Assembly (NCBI RefSeq): GCF_041431415.1
Contig: NZ_CP107845.1
Location: forward strand, 6,510,001-6,574,000
DNA length: 64,000 nt
Direction: 5' to 3'
Origin: Streptomyces sp. NBC_00513
GTDB taxonomy: Bacteria > Actinomycetota > Actinomycetes > Streptomycetales > Streptomycetaceae
Shown here: in pieces, positions 25,395 through 35,706 of the stretch
How positions within the stretch are numbered: the first letter of the stretch is position 1
Layout: each line of letters opens with the position of its first letter
The notes under the pieces: model-generated
What the model was told of the DNA's origin: nothing
What the model saw: the letters and a program-made list of their open reading frames with translations, nothing else
The model's database searches: none
Translations under genes and position numbers: made by a program

Positions 25395-25822
25395 GCGAAC
25401 CGCCGCCCCGGCCGTGCGTCCAGCCCCCGGGTCCGTAGGCTGTCGCCCCCCGGTCGTGCGTCTCGCCCCCCCCGGGTCCGTGGGCTGTCGCCCCCCGGTC
25501 GTGCGTCTCGCCCCCCGGTCCGTGGGTCGTCGCCCCAGGCTGTGCGTCTCGCCCCGGCCTCGCCCCGTCGCCCCCGGTCGTGCGTCTCGCCTCCCGGCCT
25601 CGCCCCGTCGCCCCCGGTCGTGTGCCGTCGATCCACCGTCGTCTGGGTTCGAGGGCGCTCGTGCCGGACGCCTCCCCGGCCCCGCATGGGACCCGCCCCG
25701 GGCCCGAGCCGCCCCCGGCCCCGCATGGGACCCGCCCCAGGCCCGAGTCGCCCCCGCGCCCCGACGGCGGACCGCCCCCGGCCCTCGACAGCGGACCGCC
25801 CCCGTACCCCGGCGCGAGCCGG
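25395..25822. repeat. 428-bp gap filled with three families of GC-rich tandem repeats
   Basis: No gene is recognised. Copies of GTCCGTGGGCTGTCGCCCC-type units start at 25431, 25476 and 25518 (42-45 base period). CCTCGCCCCGTCGCCCCC-type units start at 25558 and 25598 (40 base period). CCCGCATGGGACCCGCCCC-type units start at 25681 and 25720 (39 base period). The sequence CGGTCGTGCGTCTCGCC recurs inside the first two families. Reading frames through it are open in several phases, as expected for very GC-rich repeats, but they lack start signals and are not supported as genes. Confidence 0.8.
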
Positions 25823-26701
25823 TCAGTTCAGCAGCATGCGCTTGAGTTCCCGGGCCGCGCGGGGTGGGGCGACGTCCGTGCGGTGGGCCAGGGCGATCGT
25901 GCGGCGCAGGGGTGAGCCCGCCAGGGCGGTGGCGCGCAAACCGGGGCCGCCGTGGGCGACCACCATGGCCGGTACCACCGCGACACCCAGACCCGCCCGG
26001 ACGAAGCCGAGCACGGCGTCCATCTCGCCGCCCTCCACCGTGAAAACCGGCTCGAAGCCCGCCGCCCGGCAGGCCGCAACCGTCAGGTCGCGCAGGTCGT
26101 AGCCGTGTCGGAACATCACCATCGGCTCGTCCCGCAACGCGGAGATCGTCAGCGGCCCGCCTCCCGCCGGCGGCGGAAGGTCGGCCGAAGAGACCACGAC
26201 CAGGTCCTCCGTCAACAACTCCATCGTGGTCAGGGCAGGCGCCGACGGCGGCAGCGGCAGCGAGACGAGAGCCAGATCCAAGACCCCTCGCGCCAATTCC
26301 CGTACGAGGTCCAGTGAGCCGCTCTCCTCGATCAGCAGCTCGATCCCGGGGTGGGCGGCGTGGAAGGCCCGCAGTACGCCCGGCAGCAGCCCCGTGCACA
26401 CGCTCGGCGTGGCCCCGAGCCGCACCCGCCCGCGCCGCAGCTGCGCCAGTTCCTGTACCTCCAGCCGTGCCGTGTCGGCGTCCGCGAGGATGCGTCGGGC
26501 CAGCGGCAACAGGGCCTCGCCCGCGTCGGTGAGCGCGATGTTGCCGCGCGCCCGACTGAAGAGCTCGGCCCCCAGCTCCCTCTCCAACGCTTTGATCTGC
26601 TGGGAAAGCGAAGGCTGCGCCACGTGTTCACGCTCTGCCGCGCGGGTGAAATGCCGGGTCTCGGCAACGGCCACGAAGTACACGAGCTGCTGGAACTGCA
26701 T
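25823..26701 (-). CDS. LysR family transcriptional regulator
   Basis: A 292-aa LysR-type regulator. The winged helix-turn-helix at the N-terminus is typical (MQFQQLVYFVAVAETRHFTR, EHVAQPSLSQQIKALERELG, LFSRARGNIALTDAG). A periplasmic-binding-protein-like effector domain follows from about residue 90 (RLGATPSVCTGLLPGVLRAF, GLGVAVVPAMVV). It is divergent from the succinate dehydrogenase operon with a 94-bp gap containing a textbook T-N11-A palindrome (26722-26736), so it very probably controls sdhCAB and itself. Confidence 0.93.
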   Translation of the reverse strand: MQFQQLVYFVAVAETRHFTRAAEREHVAQPSLSQQIKALERELGAELFSRARGNIALTDAGEALLPLARRILADADTARLEVQELAQLRRGRVRLGATPSVCTGLLPGVLRAFHAAHPGIELLIEESGSLDLVRELARGVLDLALVSLPLPPSAPALTTMELLTEDLVVVSSADLPPPAGGGPLTISALRDEPMVMFRHGYDLRDLTVAACRAAGFEPVFTVEGGEMDAVLGFVRAGLGVAVVPAMVVAHGGPGLRATALAGSPLRRTIALAHRTDVAPPRAARELKRMLLN

Positions 26702-26721
26702 CGCCCCAGGGTAGCCCTTGT

Positions 26722-26736
26722 ATAGGGAATCCCTAT
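26722..26736. promoter_or_regulatory. LysR box between lysR and the sdh operon
   Basis: ATAGGGA-A-TCCCTAT is a perfect 7-bp palindrome with a single central base. It contains T (26723) and A (26735) separated by 11 bases, the T-N11-A signature of LysR-type binding sites. It lies 21 bases from the lysR start and 60 bases from the sdhC start. Confidence 0.8.
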
Positions 26737-26795
26737 CGACATCAGCTTCACCATGTCTTGGACCTTTCGGGACCTTCGTCCCTACCGTCGATGTC

Positions 26796-27500
26796 ATGGC
26801 ATTGGCAACCCGGACGGATCGACGGCCGTCCACCCCGCGCACGCTCTGGGACTCCACCGTCGGCAAGAAGTCCGTGATGGCGGTCTCCGGGCTGATCATG
26901 CTCGGCTACCTCGTCGTCCACATGCTCGGCAACCTCAAGATCTTCTTCGGCGCGGACGAGTTCAACGGCTACGCCCACTGGCTGCGCACGCTCGGCTCCC
27001 CGTTCCTGCACCACGAGTGGGCCCTGTGGATCATCCGCCTCGTACTGGTCGCCGCCGTCGTCGCCCACGCGGTCTGCGCGTACCAGCTCAGCCGCCGCGA
27101 CATCAAGGCGCGCCCGGTCAAGTACGCCCACAAGCGCCGGCGCGCGAGCTATGCCACCCGCACCATGCGATGGGGTGGAATCATCCTCGCCCTGTTCATC
27201 GTGTGGCACCTCCTCGACCTCACCACGCTCACCGTCAACGAGCGCGCCTGGGCCGGCCACCCCTACGAGAACGTGCTGTCCACCTTCTCCACCTGGTACG
27301 GCAACACGATCTACATCGTGGCGATGGCGGCCCTCGGTCTGCACGTCCGCCACGGCTTCTGGAGCGCCGCCCAGACCCTCGGCGCCGGCAACGCCCGGCG
27401 CGACCGGACCCTGAAGTTCCTGGCCGACGCCCTGGCCCTCGTTCTCTTCGCGGGCTTCGTGTCCGTCCCCGTCGCCGTCATGACCGGAGTGGTGAGCTGA
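26796..27500 (+). CDS. sdhC: Succinate dehydrogenase cytochrome b subunit, b558 type
   Basis: A 234-aa integral membrane protein of the single-polypeptide b558 family (as in Bacillus-type or epsilon-proteobacterial Sdh/Frd), with five spans. Motifs: [20 protein letters not shown] near residue 30, with the first likely haem His ([11 protein letters not shown]); [40 protein letters not shown]; and a later [17 protein letters not shown]. Four conserved His residues suited to two haems are present. It anchors SdhA and SdhB to the membrane and passes electrons to quinone. It starts the operon, two bases ahead of sdhA. Confidence 0.92.
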   Translation: MALATRTDRRPSTPRTLWDSTVGKKSVMAVSGLIMLGYLVVHMLGNLKIFFGADEFNGYAHWLRTLGSPFLHHEWALWIIRLVLVAAVVAHAVCAYQLSRRDIKARPVKYAHKRRRASYATRTMRWGGIILALFIVWHLLDLTTLTVNERAWAGHPYENVLSTFSTWYGNTIYIVAMAALGLHVRHGFWSAAQTLGAGNARRDRTLKFLADALALVLFAGFVSVPVAVMTGVVS

Positions 27501-27502
27501 CC

Positions 27503-29460
<1,958 letters not shown>

Positions 29461-29464
<4 letters not shown>

Positions 29465-30201
29465 GGCTCACCCTGCGCGTCTGGCGCCAGCGCAACCCCG
29501 AGACCCCGGGCGCCATGGCCTCCTACGAGGTCGACGGCATCTCCCAGGACATGTCGTTCCTGGAGATGCTCGACACCCTCAACGAGGACCTCATCCTGCG
29601 CGGTGAGGACCCGGTCGCCTTCGACCACGACTGCCGCGAGGGCATCTGCGGAGCCTGCAGCCTCGTCATCAACGGTGATGCCCACGGACCCGAGCGCACC
29701 ACGACCTGCCAGCTCCACATGCGTTCCTTCGCCGACGGGGACACCATCGACGTCGAGCCCTGGCGGGCCTCGGCCTTCCCGGTCGTGAAGGACCTCGTCG
29801 TCGACCGCAGCGCCTTCGACCGGATCATCCAGGCCGGCGGCTACATCACCGCCCCCACCGGCGCCGCCCCCGAGGCGCACGCCACCGCCGTGCCCAAGCC
29901 GGCCGCCGACCACGCCTTCGAGCACGCGGAGTGCATCGGATGCGGGGCGTGCGTGGCCGCCTGCCCCAACGGCTCGGCCATGCTGTTCACCTCCGCCAAG
30001 GTCAACCACCTCAACGTGCTGCCGCAGGGCTCGCCCGAACGCGAGACCCGCGTCCTCGACATGGTGGCCCGGATGGACGACGAGGGGTTCGGCGGCTGCA
30101 CCCTGACCGGCGAGTGCGCCACGGCCTGCCCCAAGGGCATCCCGCTGCCGTCGATCGCCGCGATGAACAAGGAGTGGCTGCGGGCGGTCCGCAAGGGCTG
30201 A
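29461..30201 (+). CDS. sdhB: Succinate dehydrogenase iron-sulfur subunit
   Basis: A 246-aa protein with an N-terminal plant-type ferredoxin domain carrying the 2Fe-2S cluster ([17 protein letters not shown] and later TTTCQLH). The C-terminal dicluster domain has [18 protein letters not shown] and [16 protein letters not shown], giving the Cys ligands for 4Fe-4S and 3Fe-4S clusters. It carries electrons from the SdhA flavin to the b subunit. The ATG overlaps the sdhA stop (ATGA), so the two are translationally coupled. Confidence 0.95.
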
Positions 30202-30218
30202 ACGGCGCCGTGTGAACC

Positions 30219-30319
30219 CCCGTACGAGCGCCCCCGGGCCGGTCCGGGCCGACCGGGCCCCGGTTCCCCGGCCTGGGCCGATCGGCTGAGCCGATCCGCC
30301 GACCGGGCGCTCGTACGGG
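30219..30319. terminator. Large structured element: 15-bp perfect inverted repeat with nested hairpins
   Basis: CCCGTACGAGCGCCC (30219-30233) and GGGCGCTCGTACGGG (30305-30319) are perfectly complementary across 71 bases. Inside them GGTC (30241-30244) can pair with GACC (30301-30304), and GATCGGC-TGA-GCCGATC (30280-30296) forms its own hairpin. The element starts 18 bases after the sdhB stop. It probably ends the operon, but is larger and more branched than a simple terminator. Confidence 0.7.
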
Positions 30320-30374
30320 CCGTACGTCGCGCCGCGCCCCGGCGGCGTGCGGCGCGTGGGGGACAGTGGGCCCC

Positions 30375-31022
30375 ATGCCAGAAGCCCCCGTCGGGACCGG
30401 ACCGCGCCGCCGCACCGTGTTGGCCGCCGCCCTCGCCCCGCTCGCGGTGGCCGGCTGCGCCTCCGAGGAAGCCACCGGCCCGGCGCCCGGACCCCAGGCC
30501 CTCGCCAAGGACGCCGTCGTGATGGTGATCCGGCACGGGGAGAAGCCGTACGCCGGGGACATCGGCGAGGACGAGGACGGCAACGAGGACCGCGGATTCC
30601 TGGCCGGCCGGGGATGGCGCCGCGCCGAGGAACTGCACCGGCTCTTCCCACCGAGCCGCGGCTCGGTGCTGCCCCGACCGGCGGCCGTCTTCGCCACCGG
30701 CGGCAAGCCGCCCGCCCCGGCCCGCTGCAAGCAGACCGTCGAGGCGCTGGCCACCGCGCTGAAGACCCCCGTCCGCACCGAGTTCGGCGTCGGCGCCGAA
30801 GCGGGCCTGGCCCGCGCCGCCCTGGCCGCTCGGATGCCCGTGCTCATCTGCTGGGAGTACGCGGGCATGCCCCGACTCGTCCGCGCCCTCGGCGCGCACC
30901 AGGTCCTCGGGGTCCCCGCGATCTGGCCCGACCGCTACGACCTCGTCTGGGTCTTCACCCGCCGCCGGGGCGAGTGGAGCTTCCGCGAACTCCCGCAGCA
31001 ACTGCTGCCGGGCGACGCCTGA
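30375..31022 (+). CDS. Histidine phosphatase family lipoprotein
   Basis: A 215-aa exported protein. A Tat-like RRRTVLAAALAPLAV signal ends in the lipobox LAVAGC. The mature part starts with the catalytic VVMVIRHGEKPY (RHG motif, phospho-His) and has PRPAAVFATGGKPPAPARCK near the middle. The second catalytic His normally found near the C-terminus is not obvious, so activity is uncertain. Members dephosphorylate small molecules or proteins. An in-frame GTG at 30366 is an alternative start. It is not obviously part of the sdh operon because a strong structured element separates them. Confidence 0.8.
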   Translation: MPEAPVGTGPRRRTVLAAALAPLAVAGCASEEATGPAPGPQALAKDAVVMVIRHGEKPYAGDIGEDEDGNEDRGFLAGRGWRRAEELHRLFPPSRGSVLPRPAAVFATGGKPPAPARCKQTVEALATALKTPVRTEFGVGAEAGLARAALAARMPVLICWEYAGMPRLVRALGAHQVLGVPAIWPDRYDLVWVFTRRRGEWSFRELPQQLLPGDA

Positions 31023-31054
31023 GCCCGTCCCGGTGCCTGCCCGGGAGGCGGATG

Positions 31055-33481
31055 TCAGCTCCCGCCCTCGGAGCCGAGTGCCCGCGCCAGGTAGCCCGCC
31101 GTGACGCTGCCGGGCGTACGGGCCACCTCGCGCGGGGTTCCCGACGCGATCACGCGGCCGCCCGCCGCACCACCGCCCGGGCCCATGTCGAGGACCCAGT
31201 CCGCGCCGGCCACCACCGCCATGTCGTGTTCCACGACCACCACCGAGTGACCGGCGTCCACCAGGCCGTGCAACTGCCGCATCAGCACCCGCACATCGGC
31301 CGGATGCAGTCCCGTGGTCGGCTCGTCCAACAGGTACAGGGTGTGGTCGCGGCGCGAGCGCTGGAGCTCCGACGCCAGTTTGACGCGCTGCGCCTCCCCG
31401 CCGGACAGTTCGGTCGCCGGCTGGCCCAACCGCAGATAGCCCAGCCCGATCTCCTCCAGTGCCCGCAGGCTGCGGGCCGCCGCCGGGACCTCCGCGAAGA
31501 ACCCCGCCGCGGCCTCCACCGTCAGACCGAGCACCTCCGCGATGTTCAGACCCCGGTAACGGACCTCCAGCGTCTCGGAGTTGTAGCGGGCGCCCGCGCA
31601 CTGCGGGCAGGGGGCGTACGTACTCGGCAGGAACAGCAGCTCCACCGACACGAAGCCCTCGCCCTGGCAGGTCTCGCAGCGGCCGCCCGGCACGTTGAAG
31701 GAGAACCGGCCGGCCTTCCAGCCGCGCGCCTTCGCCTCCTCGGTGGCCGTGAAGAGCCTGCGCACCACGTCGAACAGCCCCGTGTACGTGGCCAGGTTGG
31801 ACCGAGGGGTCCGGCCGATCGGCTTCTGGTCCACCTCCACGAGGCGGCGTACGGGAAAGTCCTGATCGGTGAGCCGCCCGGACACCTCCTCGGCGAGCGC
31901 CTGCCCGACGAGCGTGGACTTCCCGGACCCGGACACGCCGGTGACGGCGGTGAACACCCCCAGCGGGAACTCGGCGTCCACACCGCGCAGGTTGTGGCGC
32001 CGTACCCCGCTGAGTCCGATCGTCGCGCCTGCGGTGCGCGCCGGCCGGGGCGCGAAGGGCTCTTCCGTCCCGAACAGGGCCCGCGCGGTCGCCGATTCGG
32101 CCACGTCGGCCAGTGCGGCCGGCGGCCCGCTGTGCAGCACCCGCCCACCGTGCTCGCCGGCCGCCGGCCCGACGTCCACCAGCCAGTCCGCGTGGCGCAC
32201 CACGTCCAGATGGTGTTCGACGACGAAGACGGTGTTCCCGGCCGCCTTCAGCCGGTCCAACACGCTCAACAGGGCTTCGGTGTCGGCCGGGTGCAGCCCC
32301 GCCGACGGTTCGTCCAGGACGTACACCACCCCGAACAGGCCCGACCGCAACTGAGTGGCCAGCCGCAGTCGTTGCAGTTCGCCCGCCGACAGGGTCGGCG
32401 CGGTGCGGTCCAGGCTCAGGTAGCCGAGTCCCAACTCGGTGACGGGGTCGATGCGCGACCGCAGGTCCTCGATCAGGACCCGGGCGGCCTCCCCCTGCGA
32501 AGGCGTCGATGTCAGCACCTCGTCCAGGTCCGTCAGCGCGAGCGCCGCCGCCTCGGCGATCGTGCGGCCCGCGAAGGTCACCGCCAGGGCCTCGGGGCGA
32601 AGCCGGCGCCCCTCGCACACCGGGCAGGGCGCATCGGTGAGGAACCGCTCCGCCCGAGCCCTGAGGGTGGCGCTCTTGCTGTCGGAGAAGGTCCGCATCA
32701 CGTACCGGTGCGCGCTCATGTACGTGCCCTGGTAAGGCCGTTGGATGCGGTCCGCGTCACGCACCGGGTGCACGGTCACCACGGGCTGTTCCCGCGTGAA
32801 CAGGATCCACTCGCGGTCCTCGGCCGCCAACTCCCGCCAGGGGCGGTCGACGTCGTACCCGAGCGCGTCCAGGACGTCCCGCAGGTTCTTGCCCTGCCAG
32901 GCGCCCGGCCAGGCGGCGATGGCACCCTGACGGATCGACAGGGCAGGATCCGGTACGAGGAGTTCCTCGTTGGTGTGGTGGACTCGGCCCAGTCCCTGAC
33001 AGGAAGGGCAGGCGCCCGCGGTCGTATTGGGGGAGAAGGAGTCGGAGTCGAGCCGTTCGGCGCCGACGGGGTAGGTGCCGGCGCGCGAGTACAGCATCCG
33101 CAGGGAGTTCGACAGCAGGGTCACCGTCCCCACCGAGGACCGCGAGCCGGGCGAGGAGCGCCGCTGCTGCAACGAGACGGCGGGCGGCAGGCCCGTGACG
33201 GAGTCCACCTTCGGGGCGCCGATCTGGTGGATCAGCCGGCGGGCGTAGGGTGCCACGGACTCGAAGTACCGACGCTGGGCCTCGGCGTAGAGCGTCCCGA
33301 ACGCCAGGGAACTCTTTCCCGAGCCGGAGACCCCGGTGAAGACGGTGAGCGCGTCGCGCGGGATGTCCACGTCGACCCCGCGCAGATTGTGCTCCCGGGC
33401 CCCCCGGACCCGTACGCAGGGGTCGTGGCTCGGGTTCGGGGGGTCGGGGGCGTACGGGTCCGGGGCGGGGGAGTGGTGCAT
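31055..33481 (-). CDS. Stand-alone UvrA-like ABC ATPase (UvrA2/DrrC type)
   Basis: An 808-aa protein, shorter than true UvrA (about 950-1000). Two ABC ATPase halves each have a Walker A (VFTGVSGSGKSSLAFGTLYA near residue 45 and VTGVSGSGKSTLVGQALAEE near 505) and signature/Walker B motifs (LSAGELQRLRLATQLRSGLF; LSGGEAQRVKLASELQR and LYLLDEPTTGLHPADVRVLM). Zinc-binding Cys pairs are seen (CPSCQGLG, CPVCEGRR, CETCQGEG, CPQCAGAR). The UvrB-binding region appears reduced, as in UvrA2 and DrrC proteins. Such paralogues support tolerance to DNA-binding drugs rather than general excision repair. No drug biosynthesis genes are adjacent. The Walker motifs are complete, so it should hydrolyse ATP. Confidence 0.9.
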   Translation of the reverse strand: MHHSPAPDPYAPDPPNPSHDPCVRVRGAREHNLRGVDVDIPRDALTVFTGVSGSGKSSLAFGTLYAEAQRRYFESVAPYARRLIHQIGAPKVDSVTGLPPAVSLQQRRSSPGSRSSVGTVTLLSNSLRMLYSRAGTYPVGAERLDSDSFSPNTTAGACPSCQGLGRVHHTNEELLVPDPALSIRQGAIAAWPGAWQGKNLRDVLDALGYDVDRPWRELAAEDREWILFTREQPVVTVHPVRDADRIQRPYQGTYMSAHRYVMRTFSDSKSATLRARAERFLTDAPCPVCEGRRLRPEALAVTFAGRTIAEAAALALTDLDEVLTSTPSQGEAARVLIEDLRSRIDPVTELGLGYLSLDRTAPTLSAGELQRLRLATQLRSGLFGVVYVLDEPSAGLHPADTEALLSVLDRLKAAGNTVFVVEHHLDVVRHADWLVDVGPAAGEHGGRVLHSGPPAALADVAESATARALFGTEEPFAPRPARTAGATIGLSGVRRHNLRGVDAEFPLGVFTAVTGVSGSGKSTLVGQALAEEVSGRLTDQDFPVRRLVEVDQKPIGRTPRSNLATYTGLFDVVRRLFTATEEAKARGWKAGRFSFNVPGGRCETCQGEGFVSVELLFLPSTYAPCPQCAGARYNSETLEVRYRGLNIAEVLGLTVEAAAGFFAEVPAAARSLRALEEIGLGYLRLGQPATELSGGEAQRVKLASELQRSRRDHTLYLLDEPTTGLHPADVRVLMRQLHGLVDAGHSVVVVEHDMAVVAGADWVLDMGPGGGAAGGRVIASGTPREVARTPGSVTAGYLARALGSEGGS

Positions 33482-33560
33482 TCGCCCCACTTTAGTGCGG
33501 CGGAGCCGCCGCGGCCCGCTCCCGCCCGCCCCGACGATCACAGGCGCGTGCGGTGTCCGC

Positions 33561-34550
33561 TCAGAGCCCCGCGAGCCGGGCCAACCCCGCGAAGGAGTCC
33601 AGCAGGGCCGTCCGGTCGTAGGTGGAGGTCGTGACCAGCAACTCGTCCGCCTCCGTCGTCCGCGCGACCTCGGCCAGCTCCGCCGCGACCCGCTCCGGAG
33701 TCCCGTGGATGTGTCCGACCAGCGCGCCTTCGTACAGCTCACGCTCCTTCGGGGTCATCTCCAGCGCCTCGATCTCCTCGGCCGGCCGGAGCGGAGGGAA
33801 GCTGCCCCGGGTGCGGGAGTACGCGAGGGACCAGGCTTCGGGGATCAGGATCCTGCGGGCGGCCTCCTGCGTCTCGGCGACCGCCACGGTCCCGGAGACC
33901 ACCACGTACGGCTCCGCGCCCCAGGCGGACGCCCGGAACTCCTCGCGGTAGCGGTCCACGACCTCGGCCACCTTCGCCCGGCCCCGCAGGTCCCCGACCA
34001 CCATCGGCAGTCCGGCCCGCGCCGCGATGCCCGCGCCCTCGCCGGTGGCCAGCACGTACGGGGCGATCGGCAGGCCCTCCGCCGGCCGGGCGTGGACCTG
34101 GGGGTGGGCGCGTTGGGTTCCGTCCAGCCAGCCCAGCAGCTCGGTCAGCTGCTCCTCGAACAGGTCGGCGTCCTTGGTGTCCCGCCCCAGTGCCCGGCGG
34201 ATGCCGTCCGTGAAGCCGACCGAGCGGCCGAGGCCCATGTCGACGCGGCCGGGGAACAGGGACTCCAGGACCCCGAACTGTTCGGCGACCAGCAGCGGTT
34301 GGTGGTTGGGCAGCATGACCCCGCCCGTGCCCACCCGGATCCTGTGGGTGGAGGCGGCCACGGCCGCGGCGAGCACGGTCGGCGCGGAGCCGGCGACGCC
34401 GGGCACGCTGTGGTGCTCCGACACCCAGAAGCGGTGGTAACCCAGTTCCTCCGCGGCGCGGGCCAGCGCCACGGTGTCGCGCAGCGCCTGCGGGGCGGTG
34501 TGGCCCTCGCGGGTCCGGGACCGGTCGAGTATCGAGATTTTTCGGATCAC
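33561..34550 (-). CDS. LLM-class flavin-dependent oxidoreductase
   Basis: A 329-aa bacterial-luciferase-like monooxygenase. Motifs of the single-component MsnO8-like group: ISILDRSRTREG at the start, ELGYHRFWVSEHHSVPGVAG, RIRVGTGGVMLPNHQPLLVA, FPGRVDMGLGRSVG and a C-terminal HIHGTPERVAAELAEVA. It should bind FMN or F420 and oxidise an unknown organic substrate. The GTG start lies only a few bases after a possible sigma-R-type promoter (34560-34584), which would make the message leaderless. Confidence 0.9.
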   Translation of the reverse strand: MIRKISILDRSRTREGHTAPQALRDTVALARAAEELGYHRFWVSEHHSVPGVAGSAPTVLAAAVAASTHRIRVGTGGVMLPNHQPLLVAEQFGVLESLFPGRVDMGLGRSVGFTDGIRRALGRDTKDADLFEEQLTELLGWLDGTQRAHPQVHARPAEGLPIAPYVLATGEGAGIAARAGLPMVVGDLRGRAKVAEVVDRYREEFRASAWGAEPYVVVSGTVAVAETQEAARRILIPEAWSLAYSRTRGSFPPLRPAEEIEALEMTPKERELYEGALVGHIHGTPERVAAELAEVARTTEADELLVTTSTYDRTALLDSFAGLARLAGL

Positions 34551-34559
34551 ACCCGTGTC

Positions 34560-34584
34560 AACGTCGTGGAGCGAGGAGGATTCC
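34560..34584 (-). promoter_or_regulatory. Possible sigma-R-type promoter (spacing one base short)
   Basis: On the minus strand GGAAT (34584-34580) is followed after 17 bases by GTT (34562-34560), close to the sigma-R consensus GGAAT-N18-GTT. The start point would fall next to the GTG of the LLM oxidoreductase at 34550. The spacing is one short, so this is a weak call. Confidence 0.35.
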
Positions 34585-34647
34585 CCGGTCCGGGAGGGCG
34601 CGAGGGGGATTGCACCGCGGGTCGAGCGCCGGCGGGTCGGCGCGGCC

Positions 34648-34712
34648 TGAGGCGTGGGTCTGAGGCGTGGGTCTGGGGCGCGGTCCTGAGGCGTGGTCCT
34701 GAGGCGCGGGCC
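34648..34712. repeat. Five tandem copies of a 13-bp unit
   Basis: TGAGGCGTGGGTC-type units follow each other without gaps at 34648, 34661, 34674, 34687 and 34700, with one to three substitutions per copy. The array lies between the divergent LLM oxidoreductase and HAD genes, about 40 bases upstream of the latter. Confidence 0.9.
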
Positions 34713-34752
34713 TGACCGGCGCCACTTCGACGGCGGAACCTAGGCTGGTCGT

Positions 34753-35250
34753 ATGACGCGTGAGACCGACAACCGCCGCCCGCTGGCCGTCTTCGACATC
34801 GACAACACTCTGGCCGACACCGACCATCGGCAGCACTTCCTGGAGCGGCGCCCCCGGGACTGGGCGGGTTTCTTCGGTGCGGCCCCGGCCGATCCGCCGC
34901 TCGCGCGCGGGGTGGCGCTGGCGGTGGAGAGCGCGGCCGACTGCGAGGTCGTGTACCTCACCGGGCGCCCCGAGCGGTGTCGTGCGGACACCGCCGAGTG
35001 GCTGAACCGACACGGTCTGCCGGAGGGGCGGCTGTGGATGCGCGGCAATCAGGACCGCCGTCCGGCCCGGACGACGAAGCTGGAGGTGCTGCGGCGACTC
35101 GCCCGGGGTCGGGACGTGCGGATGCTCGTGGACGATGACGAGCTGGTCTGCCAGGCGGCCCGGGCGGCCGGCTTCCGGGTGGTACTCGCGGACTGGGCGC
35201 AGGACGCGCCGGAACTGAAGTCCGCTCAGGAGGGCGAGGGCCGCACCTGA
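34753..35250 (+). CDS. HAD-superfamily phosphatase (polynucleotide 3'-phosphatase-like)
   Basis: A 165-aa single-domain HAD protein. Motif I is DIDNTLADTDHR near residue 15, with both catalytic aspartates. Motif II is VVYLTGRPERCRADT (Thr) near 67. A basic residue follows in ARTTKLEVLRRLARG, and the motif IV acids are in RMLVDDDELVCQAARAAGF. The pattern, including TGRPE, resembles the phosphatase half of T4 PseT/PNKP and acid-phosphatase HADs. The substrate is not determined. A 13-bp tandem repeat array lies upstream. Confidence 0.85.
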   Translation: MTRETDNRRPLAVFDIDNTLADTDHRQHFLERRPRDWAGFFGAAPADPPLARGVALAVESAADCEVVYLTGRPERCRADTAEWLNRHGLPEGRLWMRGNQDRRPARTTKLEVLRRLARGRDVRMLVDDDELVCQAARAAGFRVVLADWAQDAPELKSAQEGEGRT

Positions 35251-35328
35251 GCGGCGGGCCCCGCGTGCCGCCCGGGGCGGGGCTCGCGCCGCTCGCCGTC
35301 GATCAGGTGGCGGTTCTCGCCGACGGCT

Positions 35329-35544
35329 TCAGTCCTCGCCGTCGATGCGGAAGCCCACCTTGAGGCCGACCTGGTAGTGGCCGATCGCGCCGTTCTCGAT
35401 GTGTCCGCGCACCTGGGTGACCTCGAACCAGTCGAGGTTGCGGATCGTCTGCCCCGCTCGGGCGATTCCGTTCTTGATGGCCTGATCGATGCCCTCCGGG
35501 GAGGTGCCGACGATCTCGGTCACCCGGTACGTGTGATTGGACAT
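35329..35544 (-). CDS. Dodecin family flavin-binding protein
   Basis: A 71-aa protein with the whole dodecin sequence pattern: YRVTEIVGTSPEGIDQAIKN, RAGQTIRNLDWFEVTQVRGH (with the Trp that stacks on flavin) and IGHYQVGLKVGFRID. Dodecins form hollow 12-mers that store or buffer FMN, riboflavin or CoA. A GGGAGA ribosome binding site precedes the ATG. Divergent from the sugar-binding lipoprotein gene. Confidence 0.95.
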   Translation of the reverse strand: MSNHTYRVTEIVGTSPEGIDQAIKNGIARAGQTIRNLDWFEVTQVRGHIENGAIGHYQVGLKVGFRIDGED

Positions 35545-35651
35545 GGGGTCTCCCGATGGTGGTCGCTGTTGCCTTGTTCCAAGGTGCCCCAGTAAGTCCG
35601 GGTCCGCGAACTTTGCGCTCACCATCCCGAGCGAAAGGTCTTGACCAGCCT

Positions 35652-35667
35652 ATTGGTCTATGCCAAT
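35652..35667 (+). promoter_or_regulatory. DasR-responsive element (dre)-like site in a promoter
   Basis: ATTGGTCTATGCCAAT matches the DasR consensus ACTGGTCTAGACCAGT at 12 of 16 positions. It sits between a TTGACC -35 (35641-35646) and a weak -10 (about 35664-35669, CAATTT), an ideal position for repression. The downstream gene encodes a DasA-like sugar-binding lipoprotein, in agreement with GlcNAc/chitobiose control by DasR. Confidence 0.7.
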
Positions 35668-35706
35668 TTCAAGCCATCTGAGATCCATCCCCAGAAGGTG
35701 ACCCTC

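Noticed and set aside
25297..25845. Open frames through the repeat region
   Set aside because: They consist of repeated Arg/Pro/Ser strings translated from tandem repeats, with no ribosome binding site, and are open in several phases at once.
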